From Phymatolithon calcareum (taxonomy: Eukaryota > Rhodophyta > Florideophyceae > Hapalidiales), in NCBI GenBank assembly GCA_977006965.1, contig OZ345379.1, positions 1 through 64,000 on the forward strand: 64,000 nucleotides of DNA, written 5' to 3'. The notes beneath the pieces were generated by a model that was not told where the DNA came from, ran no database searches, and worked only from the letters and a program-made list of their open reading frames with translations. The stretch's first letter is position 1. The number at the start of each line of letters is the position of its first letter. Positions 36,753-47,477 of this stretch are shown here, in pieces. Both the position numbers and the translations under genes were made by a program.

Positions 36753-38486
36753 TCGTAGGGGTGCATTACGAGCTAGGTGCAACACATCACAAGAACAGGG
36801 AGTGCCTCTATGTTCCCGAAGAAGCTAAAGGATTGCTGGAAGCCAAAAGTAATGAAATGAAAACATTGAGTGGACAAGAGCGCTGACCGAGATCTCACGT
36901 GGGCAACGGAATGTAAATTCGTGGCACGAAGGGTGGCGAACGAACTGAGGGGGCAATTCAATACAGAGAGTTGTAGGTGTGGAACAGAGGAGCGGGGAGG
37001 AGAAGACGAAATTTTGAGTGTGCTGGAATGGAGCAGAGCTCAATTCAATGCACGCGATGAGCGCAAGCGGCTGGGTGGGACTTGGCGATGTGGCTAGAAT
37101 GCATTATGACCTAGCAGGTCGTACAAGTCCAAGAGTGTACGCAAGTTCGAAATTCCCCTTGTACAACTTTCATGTAATCGCCATTAGATTAGCTCGCATG
37201 GTTGTACGAAGTATGCTATTGTCAGACTTTGTCAATATAAGATCAGAACAGGACGGCAGAGAAGGGAGTATGGTAAATCAAGAGAACCCGAATCTACTGT
37301 ACAAGGCAAGACAGGCGGAAACTCGTGTTCAGCACACGCCCAAGCCGACCACTGCACAATTTATTGTTTTCACAATGGCCAGCCTGACGGTTTTCTAGGT
37401 TATGAAGGTTCTTGTCCTGTTTGCAACAGTTGCGAACACAGGAAAAGTATTTTCTGCTCACCAGAGACCTTTTTTCGGACACGCAGGCATACGCACAGAG
37501 GTCAACGCCGTTCATATTCTTCTTTCTTTAACAGCACGCATTCCCACTTTTCAAACGTGCAGTTCTCTCTGTGAACAGAGGGCAGTTTTTGTTCAAGAGG
37601 AGACCAGGAACTATAGGTGCACCTCGCTTCCATCCCCACAAGGTTGTGTCCATGGAATCCCAAGGAAGAAAGGTGGGGTGTCACTTGGGAAGCTATATCT
37701 TTCAAACCAAAAACCACAGGCGAAAGGATTCCACGGACATTTCTGCAAGCCCATACCTCCTCCTGTTATGCAGGTAACGCCGAACACCGACAAGCCGTCT
37801 CCTAGCCCGGAGGAGCCTTTGCCTAGTTCCGAATTGGGGACGGTTGATTCAGGGTGGAGCTGATTCTTGTGAACTCTTTGGAATATTCAGCATCTTACAT
37901 TTGTAGAGCCCAGACAGTGCAACACGCACCCTACCTTTTTGTTCCACCTCGAAGTGAGAAGATGACTTTTGAGGGCTTTATCCAGAATATTGCATGTAGA
38001 AGGTAGTTCGAGAGCAGTGGCAGCATATCGTTCTTGGTTGTCGTTCTTCAAGTTGTGAGAAATAACTGTCCTACTAGTCCTTTTCATGAGAATTGAGCGA
38101 GCGACTGCGATTAGTTGTTTTTTCGCTGTCGTTCAATGGCAGCATTACTCAGGGTAAGCTTGTATACAGTTTAAGAAGAGAAAGTTTAAAAAGAATTAAG
38201 ATTATGGTGCGAAGCACCTTGATGACGTTATTTCCGCAGCAGCAAAGCTGCAATTGTTGATATCCTGTTTTTGAACGGCACGAAAATGCGGGCGACAACT
38301 CGGAAATATTGTGTTACAGTGCCGATTATTTTGGTGCGCAAGTTAAACCTTTTGGTTACGGACAGCACAGTACGCAGGTAAGGCAATTCGAATGATGTGG
38401 CAAAACTCTAGAGCGCACTGATTTCCATTGACTTTAAGGAAACCTACTCTCTAAAATTCTTCTTTCAGCTCAATCGCACCGACAGA
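36753..38486. other. spacer between NLR copies
   Basis: About 1.7 kb. Plus-strand frames of 126 (37018-37398) and 153 codons (37402-37863) occur; the latter is cysteine- and proline-rich near its end with no recognised domain. Neither is supported as a gene. Confidence 0.35.
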
Positions 38487-39300
38487 TAAGCTCAATTGTT
38501 TGATGCGACATATCGACGATGTGGAGACTCGCCTTCAATTGTCTCCATCATCCATCCATGCTAGCATTCGTGATCTAATCAACGAAACACCAGCGTCTAC
38601 GCGCAACATTCTCAACGATTGCCAGTCCACCTTGGAGACAGTTGGATCGAGGACTTACCCAGAGAATGTCACCGGTATAAGAGCAAAACTCAAGTCAAAG
38701 CTACGTCGAACTGTCCGCTCCACAGACATAAGCGATGCTATGAATGCTCTCCAACGGCAATTGCAACACGCGTCGACCCAGTTGGTCTCTCTGAAAGCAA
38801 TACTCGTCACTGGAGTCAGCATTCAAGCCTTCAAAACGTCGTTGTGCCTAAGTTTGGTAGTTTGCAAGTTGTCGCGTAACGGTTGCAGTATATCGCGTGC
38901 GACCAAGCATGCCGGAACTACTTCATTGCGCATCGCTCAACTTTACTGCAAGAGGTGTTGAAGGCAAGCACAGTAATTTGTAGCACTCGATTCGATACCC
39001 CGTGTCTGCTTCCAAAGTGACGGCCGCGACTGTAGTCCCTAGTCGTGCGCACGACGTCGTAGGCATGGTCGGTGTTGGTAAACCATCGCGCTGCAAGGAC
39101 TTTCTTCAGATGAAGATATTCGCATCTGCTTCCCTGGTGGGATTCAGTACATGTTCCTTGGAAAAAGAGCCACGCTGGCCATGTCTATATCTAAAACCGC
39201 GAGGATATACTGAATATTCAAACTACTTTAGCTTAGAAAATCGTGCGAAAGCGGCCCTGTTACTCTTGAAGAGAGGCCTTGGGAGCTTTTAAAATAAATG
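38487..39300 (+). pseudogene. second NLR copy, deleted
   Basis: Tandem paralogue of 32217-36218. The N-terminal helical region is clear (KLNCLMRHIDDVETRLQL against KLDCLTGQLVRVEELLRT; then IRAKLKSKLRRT against ARAKVKSMIRRT). After frameshifts comes the P-loop region, with DVVGMVGVGKPSRC where the intact copy has GVVGMAGVGKTIAL, so the P-loop Thr is lost. Similarity fades about 60 codons later. The rest of NB-ARC and all WD40 repeats are missing, yet the duplicated 3' flank reappears at 39575. An internal deletion of about 3 kb explains this. Non-functional. Confidence 0.85.
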
Positions 39301-39574
39301 AACACATATCCCCGAAACCGCGAGGGTTGAGATGCCAGAGGCTGATTTTTATAGAGCGCCATTGTGCAGGAATGCGAACGACTCACACGTGCACTTGTGA
39401 GTAGAGAAATTCGAATTAAGGAGACCATGAGTGACCAGACTACGCTACATTAAAATACTGTTCGGAAAGCAAGCCCTGTTTCCCCATGAAAAATGGACAT
39501 CTCAAACGGTCTTCTTTTAAATGGCCGCACTTAGAGCAAACGAACAATTCAAGTTCAAGTGCAATTATGATCTC

Positions 39575-39944
39575 CGCTGCCTCACACGCAACGTAGCTTC
39601 CATGTGAGTATTTGACTTATTGCTGACCCTCCTGCACTGCATTCAGTCTCATGTGCTGTTGAAGATGTTTCGTCCCTTCAAGAAGGAATGGAGCTCAACA
39701 TGATGATGATGCGACTTCCTGTCATTCTGTTTCCAATGCCCTGTACTTCTGTTAGCATATCGGAGGTTATAAATCAATAAGTGGCCTAAGAGGAAGCAGA
39801 AAGTACACTATTCGCCACTCCCATAGTGCGGATTCACTATGCATATGATACTTAGTATGTGAAAGATCAGTAGTTTTGGTCTGCGCGGACTTCCTGTGTG
39901 TGTGTATGCAACATTTTCGCGCATTTAATAAAGCAAAACACTAT
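39575..39944 (+). repeat. duplicated NLR 3' flank, copy 2
   Basis: Partner of 36340-36752, including AATAAA at 39927-39932. It is interrupted immediately afterwards by a LINE fragment. Confidence 0.8.
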
Positions 39945-40105
39945 TCATTCATTCATTTTGCGTATTCCTCTTGAGGGGTTAGTAGCACTCTGAGGGTCTA
40001 AGCTTCTTCCATTCTAATCTATTTGCTGCGAGTTTGACTGCTGCTTGCACGTCGAGGTCCGGGACGTTGCCAAAGATTGACTCTGGGGTTGCTCGTACGC
40101 AGTGA
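39945..40105 (-). mobile_element. LINE 3' fragment with (TGAA)n tail
   Basis: The reverse complement codes for HCVRATPESIFGNVPDLDVQ followed by AAVKLAANRLEWKKLRPSE and a stop. This is close to the C-terminal end of the LINE at 46937-47464 (VRPTHESIFGDLPSLDIQ and NNRVEWKKLRPSN). The 3' end is followed by about three TGAA units, read as CATTCATTCATT on the plus strand. It is severely 5'-truncated and sits about 12 bp after the AATAAA of the NLR copy 2 flank. The 5' limit is uncertain. Confidence 0.75.
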
Positions 40106-42834
40106 AGTTTTGAAGAATCTTATAGCTTCCCTAGTGCCTTCTCTGCCTTCTGTGTTTCCCTTTCGAGAAGCGTCCCTTCGCATCAACCGAAGTTCCTGAA
40201 GCAAGGTGATGTGAACTTGCGTGGACTCAAAGGCATTTGAAGCGAAGCTTAATAGGCACAAAATTTTGTACTATTGTTCTTCAGTTTACTTTGATAAGTT
40301 CAAGTCTATGAGAATGAAACGAGGTGAACAGTGCTTTCAAGCGAAAGAAATCTGCGACTCAGATTGAGTAAAATATCAAAGCTGAATCGTTGAAGGTTCG
40401 CCAGAAAGAAAAAGACTATGCTGTGATGGAATTATTTTCAACAGTACACAGGAATGTGGCTTGCAATAATCTGAGGGCTGCATTGATCTCTTCTGGTAAG
40501 AAAAGTTTTCGTTAGAGTGTGCGCATGCGTCAGATACGTAAAGTATTGTTACGTTCTTGAGAAAAGGGAATTGATGGACAAGGTATTGAAATTAAGTCCA
40601 GTTCTGCACTGCTTGTGGTGATAAAACAGACAAAGCCTCAAGAGACAACATTTCATTGGGACGGAAATGGTGAATGGGCCAGTACATTGAATATTCTCCA
40701 TAATAGAGTTCTTCTTCTTTAATGCAGGATTCGGAGTTGTTCTATAGCAACTCCCCATCCTTACGGCTACAGTAGACTTTAACATATACGAGTGGTATTT
40801 GACGTCACAAGAGCTCTACGCCGCACAAAGTGCAGAGCTTCGGGGAGCTTAGCATCTAAATCTCTACGCAGCCAATCTTCAGCCGCCGTCCTTCAAAGGG
40901 ATGACCCGGGTTGGAAACCATTTAGGATGCTCAAGGTAGCTGGTCATCTCGTTTCCTTCTTTCAACTCCTTCTGTCCTCTCTCCCAGCTTCCTTGAGCAT
41001 TGCGGCACATCACTCAGGGCGGAATCCGTGTACTACCAAACTACCAGAAGGTGATAGTCTTCTCCCAAGGGGAGGCCAGAGCAGAGCTCTTGCCATTTTA
41101 AAAAACCCTGCCTTGGAGCGGGGAAAAATTCCTGACTCTGGTCTTGTCTCCTTCCTGTGACGCACAGGCGTGGCCGGACCGGTTATGATAGCCGGCCTGT
41201 ATCAAATCCTCTTAAATTAGCAAGATTTCTTCGAAAATAATAGAGTTCACGCCGAAGCCTCTGATGCTATATGATTCTTCTCGTCTTGAAGAGGACTAAG
41301 AAAGTTTCTTTGAATCGGACGACTCTACGAGAATTTTAATAGGGGCCCAAAATACAGGATAGAGGACAAAGACAAATAATTATGTTCGATGCGCGTTTCT
41401 CTATAATAGAAATGATGCCACAGCCCTCAAGTCGAATCATACGTTCATAGCATATTGAAGAGGTGATAAGGGCTGTCGATTTGAGCCTGCGATTTAGGAA
41501 TAGGGATGCAAAAACGAGCGGGATGGGAAGCGAAACCCTTGTCTTCTACACTGTGGCCGTGCTGCAGGGACGAAGACGAATGTCGTCCGCACGGCTGCAC
41601 AATAGCGCACAAGACACACTTGTCCCGTACTGCTCTGCCGCACCACCATCAGGACGCACAGCTTCCCACATTACCGGTTTCGTTCTATAGTGTGATCTCC
41701 TGCTCCAAGTCGATTTTAAGCGCCATGATGTCGGAGCTCGTCCACAAAATTTGGAAACTGGGCCTCTGTTATTTGGCATGTTGCGCTATGTTCACTATCG
41801 ACAGCACAGATATGAAGGTGCAGCGAAACTGTTCTCATACCGCGCATGGAAGCTTGCGCAAAACTGATCCATACCTAGCATTTCAAGCTAGGAGATCGAA
41901 ATCAGAAGGTACTTTCGAAAGGGATAGCGCTCAGCGCCGAGCCAGAACTTGTACTGTATGCAAGGAGATGGCCGCATGCACAAAAGCACCGCGAGAGTTG
42001 AAAGTGCAAGCCTGTCCATTGTGAAAGTAGTTGATCGACGAGCGACATACATCGAGCGCCACCTGAGTAGATGTGTTCGCTTGTCTTGCACGGTTCACTA
42101 GATTCGGTTTCTTGTTTCGCCGCTCTGTCTTCCCCTCCTCTGCTCTTCAAGCAAAATTTGGAGAACGTACTATCGCCGCAACCAGGAAGCGTTCAACTGG
42201 CACGACAGGCCGGAGCTGCACAAGCGGCATATCGAACTTGCGAAAATTCAGCGACTTTCTGGCTATTAGCCCGAAATACCTCGAAGCATATCTCGCGGAA
42301 CAAAACGTGCCGTCGTCCTTGCTTTTTGCAACGACTTCAAATACACTTTGCGCCCTCTAGCCGTGCAGCTCGACTCGCCAACTGTATCGTCAAGTCGCCC
42401 GCTATGGCGCTTCAGCCAGCAGCATCAAGACGAGTATTCTCCGCCATAGGATGTATTCTTAATCGAACCGTTTACGTTTTGCAATCCTTCGTTCAAGGTA
42501 TGTTGTCTACAGTACACTGCAACTTTACATCCGAATCCATCTATGCGCTCACGGTCCTCAGAGTTTTTCTCCACTACAGTTGGGGGCACGGATATGTATT
42601 TACACGTGTGCGACAAAGCGACTTAGGCGGCGTTGCCCGTTCCAAGTGATATCCTCCCGAATGTGCAAATCCTCCTTGCGCCCTGCTTTTGAATCGTCCG
42701 TCTCAAGCACCCCTGCGTGTTCGCATGACCGCTTCATGAACTGCAATGCCAGCCGTGCCCCTCTGAACGGCCTCCGCCAGGCAGTGTCCCACCGCCCTTG
42801 AACTGCGCGCGTCGCGCGCGCAGTATGGGCCGCG
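40106..42834. other. no confident gene; several mid-size frames
   Basis: About 2.7 kb. Plus-strand open frames of 122 (40792-41160), 172 (41506-42024) and 192 codons (42071-42649) are present, the last two overlapped by frames of similar quality in other phases. None has a recognised domain or signal peptide. The rise in GC and the lack of a clear winner suggest decayed coding sequence around 42080-42400. Confidence 0.35.
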
Positions 42835-44026
42835 ATGTTCGCGCCGCTTCTGCTCATCCCCTCCCTCGCCGCGGTGTTGTAGGCGCACCGCTACGCGCCG
42901 AATCTTCGCTCGCTGGCGTGCGGCAACTTCTCCGGCCTAGTCTACTCCTCAAACGGCCTACCCCTGCGTCGCGTCTTAAATCTCTCGACCTGACACCCGC
43001 TCAACGTGTCCGCTGACTCTACGCTGACCATTTCCAACTTCTTCGACATAGTCTACTCCTCAAACGGCCTGCCCCTGCATCGCTTCTCAAATCTCTCGAC
43101 CTGGCACCCGCTAAACGTGTCCGCCGACTCTACGCTGACGATTTCCGTGTGCAACGTTGGCATCTGTCGCGTGCACGACCGCGGCGCTAGTCTCGTCTGT
43201 GTTCATTCGCGATGGACAGCTGGGCAATGAAACGGTTAACATTGGCTGTCTGGGTCGTGACTCGTTTGTGAACGTCACCAAAACTGGCGTTTCGAATGTG
43301 CGGAACGTGGCCGAGTTGCACCTTTAGGACGGACAGCTTTCGGATGATTGCCTTGACGTCCGTAATCTGAAGGGTGCGATCGTCAATGTGGATGTGACGA
43401 ATGTTGGGAATGTGGAGGATTGCAGCGAGGTGTGCATCGTCGTCGCAGAGCTTGTAAATAAGATCGTTGACGCAAAGCGCGTTGATAACTCGAACATCAA
43501 GGTTGAAGTGGTGAATGTCGGCAACGTGAATGCGCATTCGGTTGCTATGAACAAGGGCGAACTTGTGGACGATGTTGTAGATACCGGACCAATGATCGAT
43601 TCGGATATATGGTTTACCCTTTCGAAAGTGGGCAACGTGCGTTGGGCACACTTCTTGAATATCTACGATGGCGCGTTGGTTGACAAAGTCGTCGACGTCC
43701 ATTTCGTACGCGACACCGATGTATCCGTCGTGCTCCGCGATGTGGGAAACGTGCACGCGAGGTCGTCGATCGTTATCCATGGCGGCGAACTCATCAATGA
43801 AGTCTTCGACTCCAAGTCCTTCTCCCGCGGGAAGCTGGCGATGGACTTGTACGACGTGGTGAACGTGCGCTGCGTGCCAGGTGTCGTCTTGATTATAACA
43901 CACGGTCAATTGCTGGAGTATGTCGTCGATGTTGCCGGATCTGTTGACGCAAAGGGCGCGAACGTGAAGATTGAATCAAGCGGATATGCGCACTTGTTGC
44001 AGAGGGCTCTTTCAATTGTAAACTAA
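42835..44026 (+). pseudogene. decayed secreted repeat protein
   Basis: The first frame starts MFAPLLLIPSLAAVL, a signal-peptide-like sequence, then meets TAG at 42880. It continues through two copies of a 37-residue repeat (VYSSNGLPLRRVLNLST and VYSSNGLPLHRFSNLST, offset 111 bp at DNA level); the first copy contains a TGA where the second has Trp. Near 43195 the coding switches frame, and five units of about 38 residues follow to 44026, each centred on V-G-N-V and a (G)xLVDxVVD motif, with a further TAG at 43325. The protein was therefore a secreted or wall-associated repeat protein, now broken by at least three stops and one frameshift. Family unknown. The 240-codon antisense frame over it is a shadow. 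Confidence 0.6.
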
Positions 44027-44588
44027 TCCATTGCGAAAAACCCGATTCATATCACTGGTGCGAATAGCAGGGTGGAGCTAACCCTCACTTCCGGCAAACG
44101 CGCGTCGTGTCCATTATCAGTATAGCATATTATGAACCTATCGTAACGTGCTGTTGAACAAGTCTAGGACATCTCTCCGACTTGTCTGTATTTTTGTCGC
44201 AAAAGACGAAACTGGGGCGCGACAGCGGAAACGATGGGATCGAGGCCAATATGGTGGTACTCACGGAAGATTCCCCCGTTACACCCACACCCATGACATA
44301 CTGCTGACTCTTATTCTCTGACTCTTAAACCTTCGTAGCAGACGCTAATTAGTGAGTGCGAGGGCATCGTTGTCAGGCTTGCAGTTCTCCGCTCGGACGC
44401 AGCTTGTCTCCAGGGCGCATTCACTTTCTTCAGGGAAGCCGACTGATACATAAGGGTTCATAACTCAAAAGTTTGCATGTACTTTGACCAGAACGAAGGT
44501 ACTACTTTTTACACTGAGCACACGGTGTTCCATGAATATTCTGTGGTCTTCCTGCCGCACTCACATGCCTTCCTCCTTGTTACCAATC
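44027..44588. other. no gene recognised
   Basis: About 560 bp between the repeat-protein remnant and the convergent unknown gene. It must contain the 3' end region of the latter. No other feature was seen. Confidence 0.4.
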
Positions 44589-44819
44589 TTAGGAAAACTT
44601 CGCAGCTGCTCCAATACGCACACGGTCCTTGATACTACATCGCGTTAGGTTTCCCTCGGAAACCTCGGTGATCACGCAATGCACTCGCCGCTTGCTCTTC
44701 CTCACCAACCTCAGTTTTTGCCCTCTTGGGCTCGCCACATCCAAGTAGACGTGCTTTCCATCGGTTAACATATCGCTAGACGTTACTATGTTGCTCGGCA
44801 TGTACCGATACAGTTGCAT
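44589..44819 (-). CDS. small frame overlapping the end of the 500-codon gene
   Basis: A 76-codon frame beginning ATG 44819 (MQLYRYMPSNIV), overlapping the last 34 bp of the larger gene in a different phase. It is basic and ordered-looking (KHVYLDVASPRGQKLRLV). Its sequence flows on naturally from the larger frame if one base is gained or lost, so it is more likely the displaced C-terminus than a separate gene. No Shine-Dalgarno-type logic applies in a nuclear genome. Confidence 0.4.
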   Translation of the reverse strand: MQLYRYMPSNIVTSSDMLTDGKHVYLDVASPRGQKLRLVRKSKRRVHCVITEVSEGNLTRCSIKDRVRIGAAAKFS

Positions 44820-46288
44820 ACCCCTTTCTTTACAAATCTGTGAGCAAAGAAACAGGCGGAATCCTGGCTGACGCTGAGCCGCTTTGAAACGATCTCGCTC
44901 ACAGCCAGGTTGAACGCCTTGGGCCCCGCTTCAGGGCTCATCAACAAGTCCAAAATTTGTTCCTCCGCCATGTCCTCGTTCAGATCTGTTCGGAAGTTCG
45001 TCTGCACGGAGTACTCAGCTCCGACCCCGCCGAGACCGCCCTTGATGGTTAGCCCTTGAATAGCCCTGGATACCCAATCACCAAACGCGTCACTCCTGAG
45101 CTTTAGCCTCCCGTCCTGATCTTTGATTACTGTATACGTCCGGTATCCTTTCTCGGTCAGCAGCTCAAGGTTGACTTTCCTTGCATAGCTCACAGAGACG
45201 TCGGTGTTATTGGGCGGAGCCACTGTAAAGCCGTCTATCGTCTTCGTAGTCTTTAGTGGGTAATACCCTCGCAACCCGAAGTTGTGCGGAGTTAAACCAC
45301 GCTGCGACATTCGCGGCTGCGTCTCGGGCGATATCAACCCCTCCAACGTAGGCCATTTGTTGAACGCGTTCGGATCATCATGCTTGACCTCCCAATAATC
45401 CTTAACCGCCTGCCACCGTGGGTCTACTTTCTCTTTCACTTTCGACAGATGCTGGAGTCTGAACGCGATGCTAAACGCCCTATCCATTGTAAACAGCGCG
45501 TCTTCTTCCCGCTCGGGCTGGCCTTCATGAACAAACCCCAATACATAGCGTGCTACCGTAGTGCAACACTCATACGTCGTACCTCCCATGGTCTTGATTC
45601 TGTTCCCTTCCTCCTCAGTGAGTTCTGATTCTCCGATCAGCGACTTGTTGCGTATATCACCGCATAGTCTGTCAAGCACCACACGTGCCATCATGCACCT
45701 GCTCGTCAGCGTGCCATTCTCAGCGATTTCCATGTCGCTCAGGCCACGAACCAAAGTGTCCGCACGTATCACTACCAAAAGATCAGTGATTTCCTCCTCG
45801 TCGTTCGAAAAATTGATTCGTCTCTTGACAGTTGTTAGGGCTTCTCGATGTTTCACTGCGTTGATACTGATTATGTCATCGGCAGCGTGAACAGACCTTA
45901 TCTCTCCTTCGTCGTCAACAACTCTTCCGAAATCGTCGACCAGAGATACGTACCACGACGCTGTATCTTCCTCGGACACTTCCTGGTCCATGGCCATAGA
46001 GTAGACTGTCGCAATGTCAATAAGGCCTGGCAAAAAGAGTTTTCCTGGCTGCCTTTCACCGTGGGGCAAAAGCTGCTCTACACCCAGAAAAGCATCGCAC
46101 ATGGTGCTGGTCCTGTGCAAGGCAGAACTGCTGGCCACGATGTTAGCTTCTTCAAACAACGGCATCGTGTCCAGGTTGATCATTGACGCTGCAGCCTCCA
46201 CGAAATCATTAGCCGAGAGTAGGGCGTAAACCCAATCTCTTGCTAGCTTCTCTGCACCATACGGACTATCTTCCTTCTGCTGATCCAT
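44786..46288 (-). CDS. unknown 500-residue protein
   Basis: Uninterrupted frame from ATG 46288 (MDQQKEDSPYG) to TAG 44786-44788. The N-terminal half is acidic and mostly helical with many D and E (for example VSEEDTASWYVSLVDDFG). The C-terminal half is more mixed, with a glycine-rich turn (TIKGGLGGVGAEY) near residue 425. There is no signal peptide, membrane segment, zinc motif, P-loop or repeat that I can see. Its length and intactness stand out in decayed surroundings, so selection or recent arrival is likely. It lies between the repeat-protein remnant and a LINE insertion. Candidates, none demonstrated: a lineage-specific host gene, a transposon-encoded protein, or an endogenised structural protein of an RNA virus. 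Function not assigned. Confidence 0.6.
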   Translation of the reverse strand: MDQQKEDSPYGAEKLARDWVYALLSANDFVEAAASMINLDTMPLFEEANIVASSSALHRTSTMCDAFLGVEQLLPHGERQPGKLFLPGLIDIATVYSMAMDQEVSEEDTASWYVSLVDDFGRVVDDEGEIRSVHAADDIISINAVKHREALTTVKRRINFSNDEEEITDLLVVIRADTLVRGLSDMEIAENGTLTSRCMMARVVLDRLCGDIRNKSLIGESELTEEEGNRIKTMGGTTYECCTTVARYVLGFVHEGQPEREEDALFTMDRAFSIAFRLQHLSKVKEKVDPRWQAVKDYWEVKHDDPNAFNKWPTLEGLISPETQPRMSQRGLTPHNFGLRGYYPLKTTKTIDGFTVAPPNNTDVSVSYARKVNLELLTEKGYRTYTVIKDQDGRLKLRSDAFGDWVSRAIQGLTIKGGLGGVGAEYSVQTNFRTDLNEDMAEEQILDLLMSPEAGPKAFNLAVSEIVSKRLSVSQDSACFFAHRFVKKGVCNCIGTCRAT

Positions 46289-46936
46289 GACGGGCCGGAA
46301 TATCAGAGAAATGAGGTATAGTTGAAGGCACGGGGGCTTAGAAGTATCGTCAAGACGCAGACCAGTACGGCGTAGTTCTTCATCAGGGCTGAACGGGGAA
46401 CTGCGGGAATTTTCGAAAGCATGCGAAAATGGCTTGATATAGCCGGTTTGTTGCCGGCTTCATAAATTTGTCGGTCTAATTCAGAGGAGAGAATTTACAG
46501 AATATCATTATAGAATCGAGCGACGGGAATAGCTACCACCAGGGGAAAGTTATACAGCTTTACCCTGCTACCACCACTCGATGAATAAACTTCCTCGCGT
46601 ACTAGCTACATTTTGAAAGAGAGAAAAACTATTAAATTTTTGAGTACGGAAATACTTATTGCATGCACATGTATTTCGCGTAAAATCGTCGCAGTCAGTT
46701 CATCTAGATCCGTGATATGTAAAAATGTGTTCTGTAAACCCATTTTGTCGATCGAATCTTTCGCTCGACAACTCCTTCGTCGATCGACGCCTAGCTCTTG
46801 AAAAGCGAAAGTTTGAACTTTAAAGGCCGATAGCTCCAAAACAAAACAAGAGAACCACAATGTTTTCTCGAAAGTTGGAAGACATTTTTGACGTCTATCT
46901 GTGAATATTTTAATAATATGGGTAAGTGCCATAGAA
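46289..46936. other. upstream region of unknown gene
   Basis: About 650 bp including the probable promoter of the minus-strand gene. No clear TATA box. Short partial inverted motifs lie around 46531-46575 (TACCACCAGGGGAAAG ... CCCTGCTACCACC). No gene. Confidence 0.4.
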
Positions 46937-47464
46937 TCTGCAGATGGGGACCCCTTGGTCCCCGTAAACCACCGCGTCGAAATCGCCTGGTTTCGCTATC
47001 AAGACCTCAAACGAATTCAGACGAGCAGGAAACTGCCCACGAGTCTACGTATTTGTCTTTTTGGTTCCTCTGTTCTATCCACGCTCTTATACGGTTGCGA
47101 ATCGTGGAAATTAACGGGAAAAGTGCTGAAGAAACTCAAGTCAACAAGCGCCAAGATGTTCTCGAGAATATCGGAAAGGCCAATTGCCGACGAGACCAGA
47201 ACACCCACCATAGACGTGATAATGCGAGTCAGAGACCTCCGATGGAACTGGCTTGGTCACATTCTCAGAATGGACGAGCGCCGCCTGGTCCGCCAGGTGC
47301 TGATCGAATGCGTCAGACCAACACATGAATCAATCTTTGGTGACTTACCTAGTCTAGACATCCAAACCGCAGTCCAGCTCGCTAACAATAGAGTAGAGTG
47401 GAAAAAACTTAGACCCTCGAATCGCTGCTAGACCCATTAGGGGAAAAGGCAAAATGAATGAACG
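46937..47464 (+). mobile_element. 5'-truncated LINE with 13-bp TSD
   Basis: A 528-bp insertion flanked by identical AAGTGCCATAGAA (46924-46936 and 47465-47477), the target-site duplication. Inside, one frame to 47431 codes for the C-terminal part of a non-LTR retrotransposon polymerase: VEIAWFRYQDLKRIQTSRKL, LSTLLYGCESWKL, NWLGHILRMDERRLVRQVL, and ESIFGDLPSLDI. The RT catalytic core is absent. The 3' end is TTAGGGGAAAAGGCAAAATG followed by a short TGAA-type tail. The open frame and perfect duplication suggest a relatively young insertion. It belongs to the same family as the fragment at 39945-40105; the copies at 26600 and 49546 are a second, CAT-tailed type. Confidence 0.9.
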
Positions 47465-47477
47465 AAGTGCCATAGAA

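Noticed and set aside
40792-42649. Three plus-strand frames of 122-192 codons as genes
   Set aside because: No motif, no signal peptide, overlapping frames of equal quality; left as unassigned.
43187-43909. 240-codon minus-strand open frame
   Set aside because: It is the complement of the plus-strand 38-residue repeats; the periodicity and signal peptide belong to the plus strand, and the H/V-rich composition is an antisense artefact.
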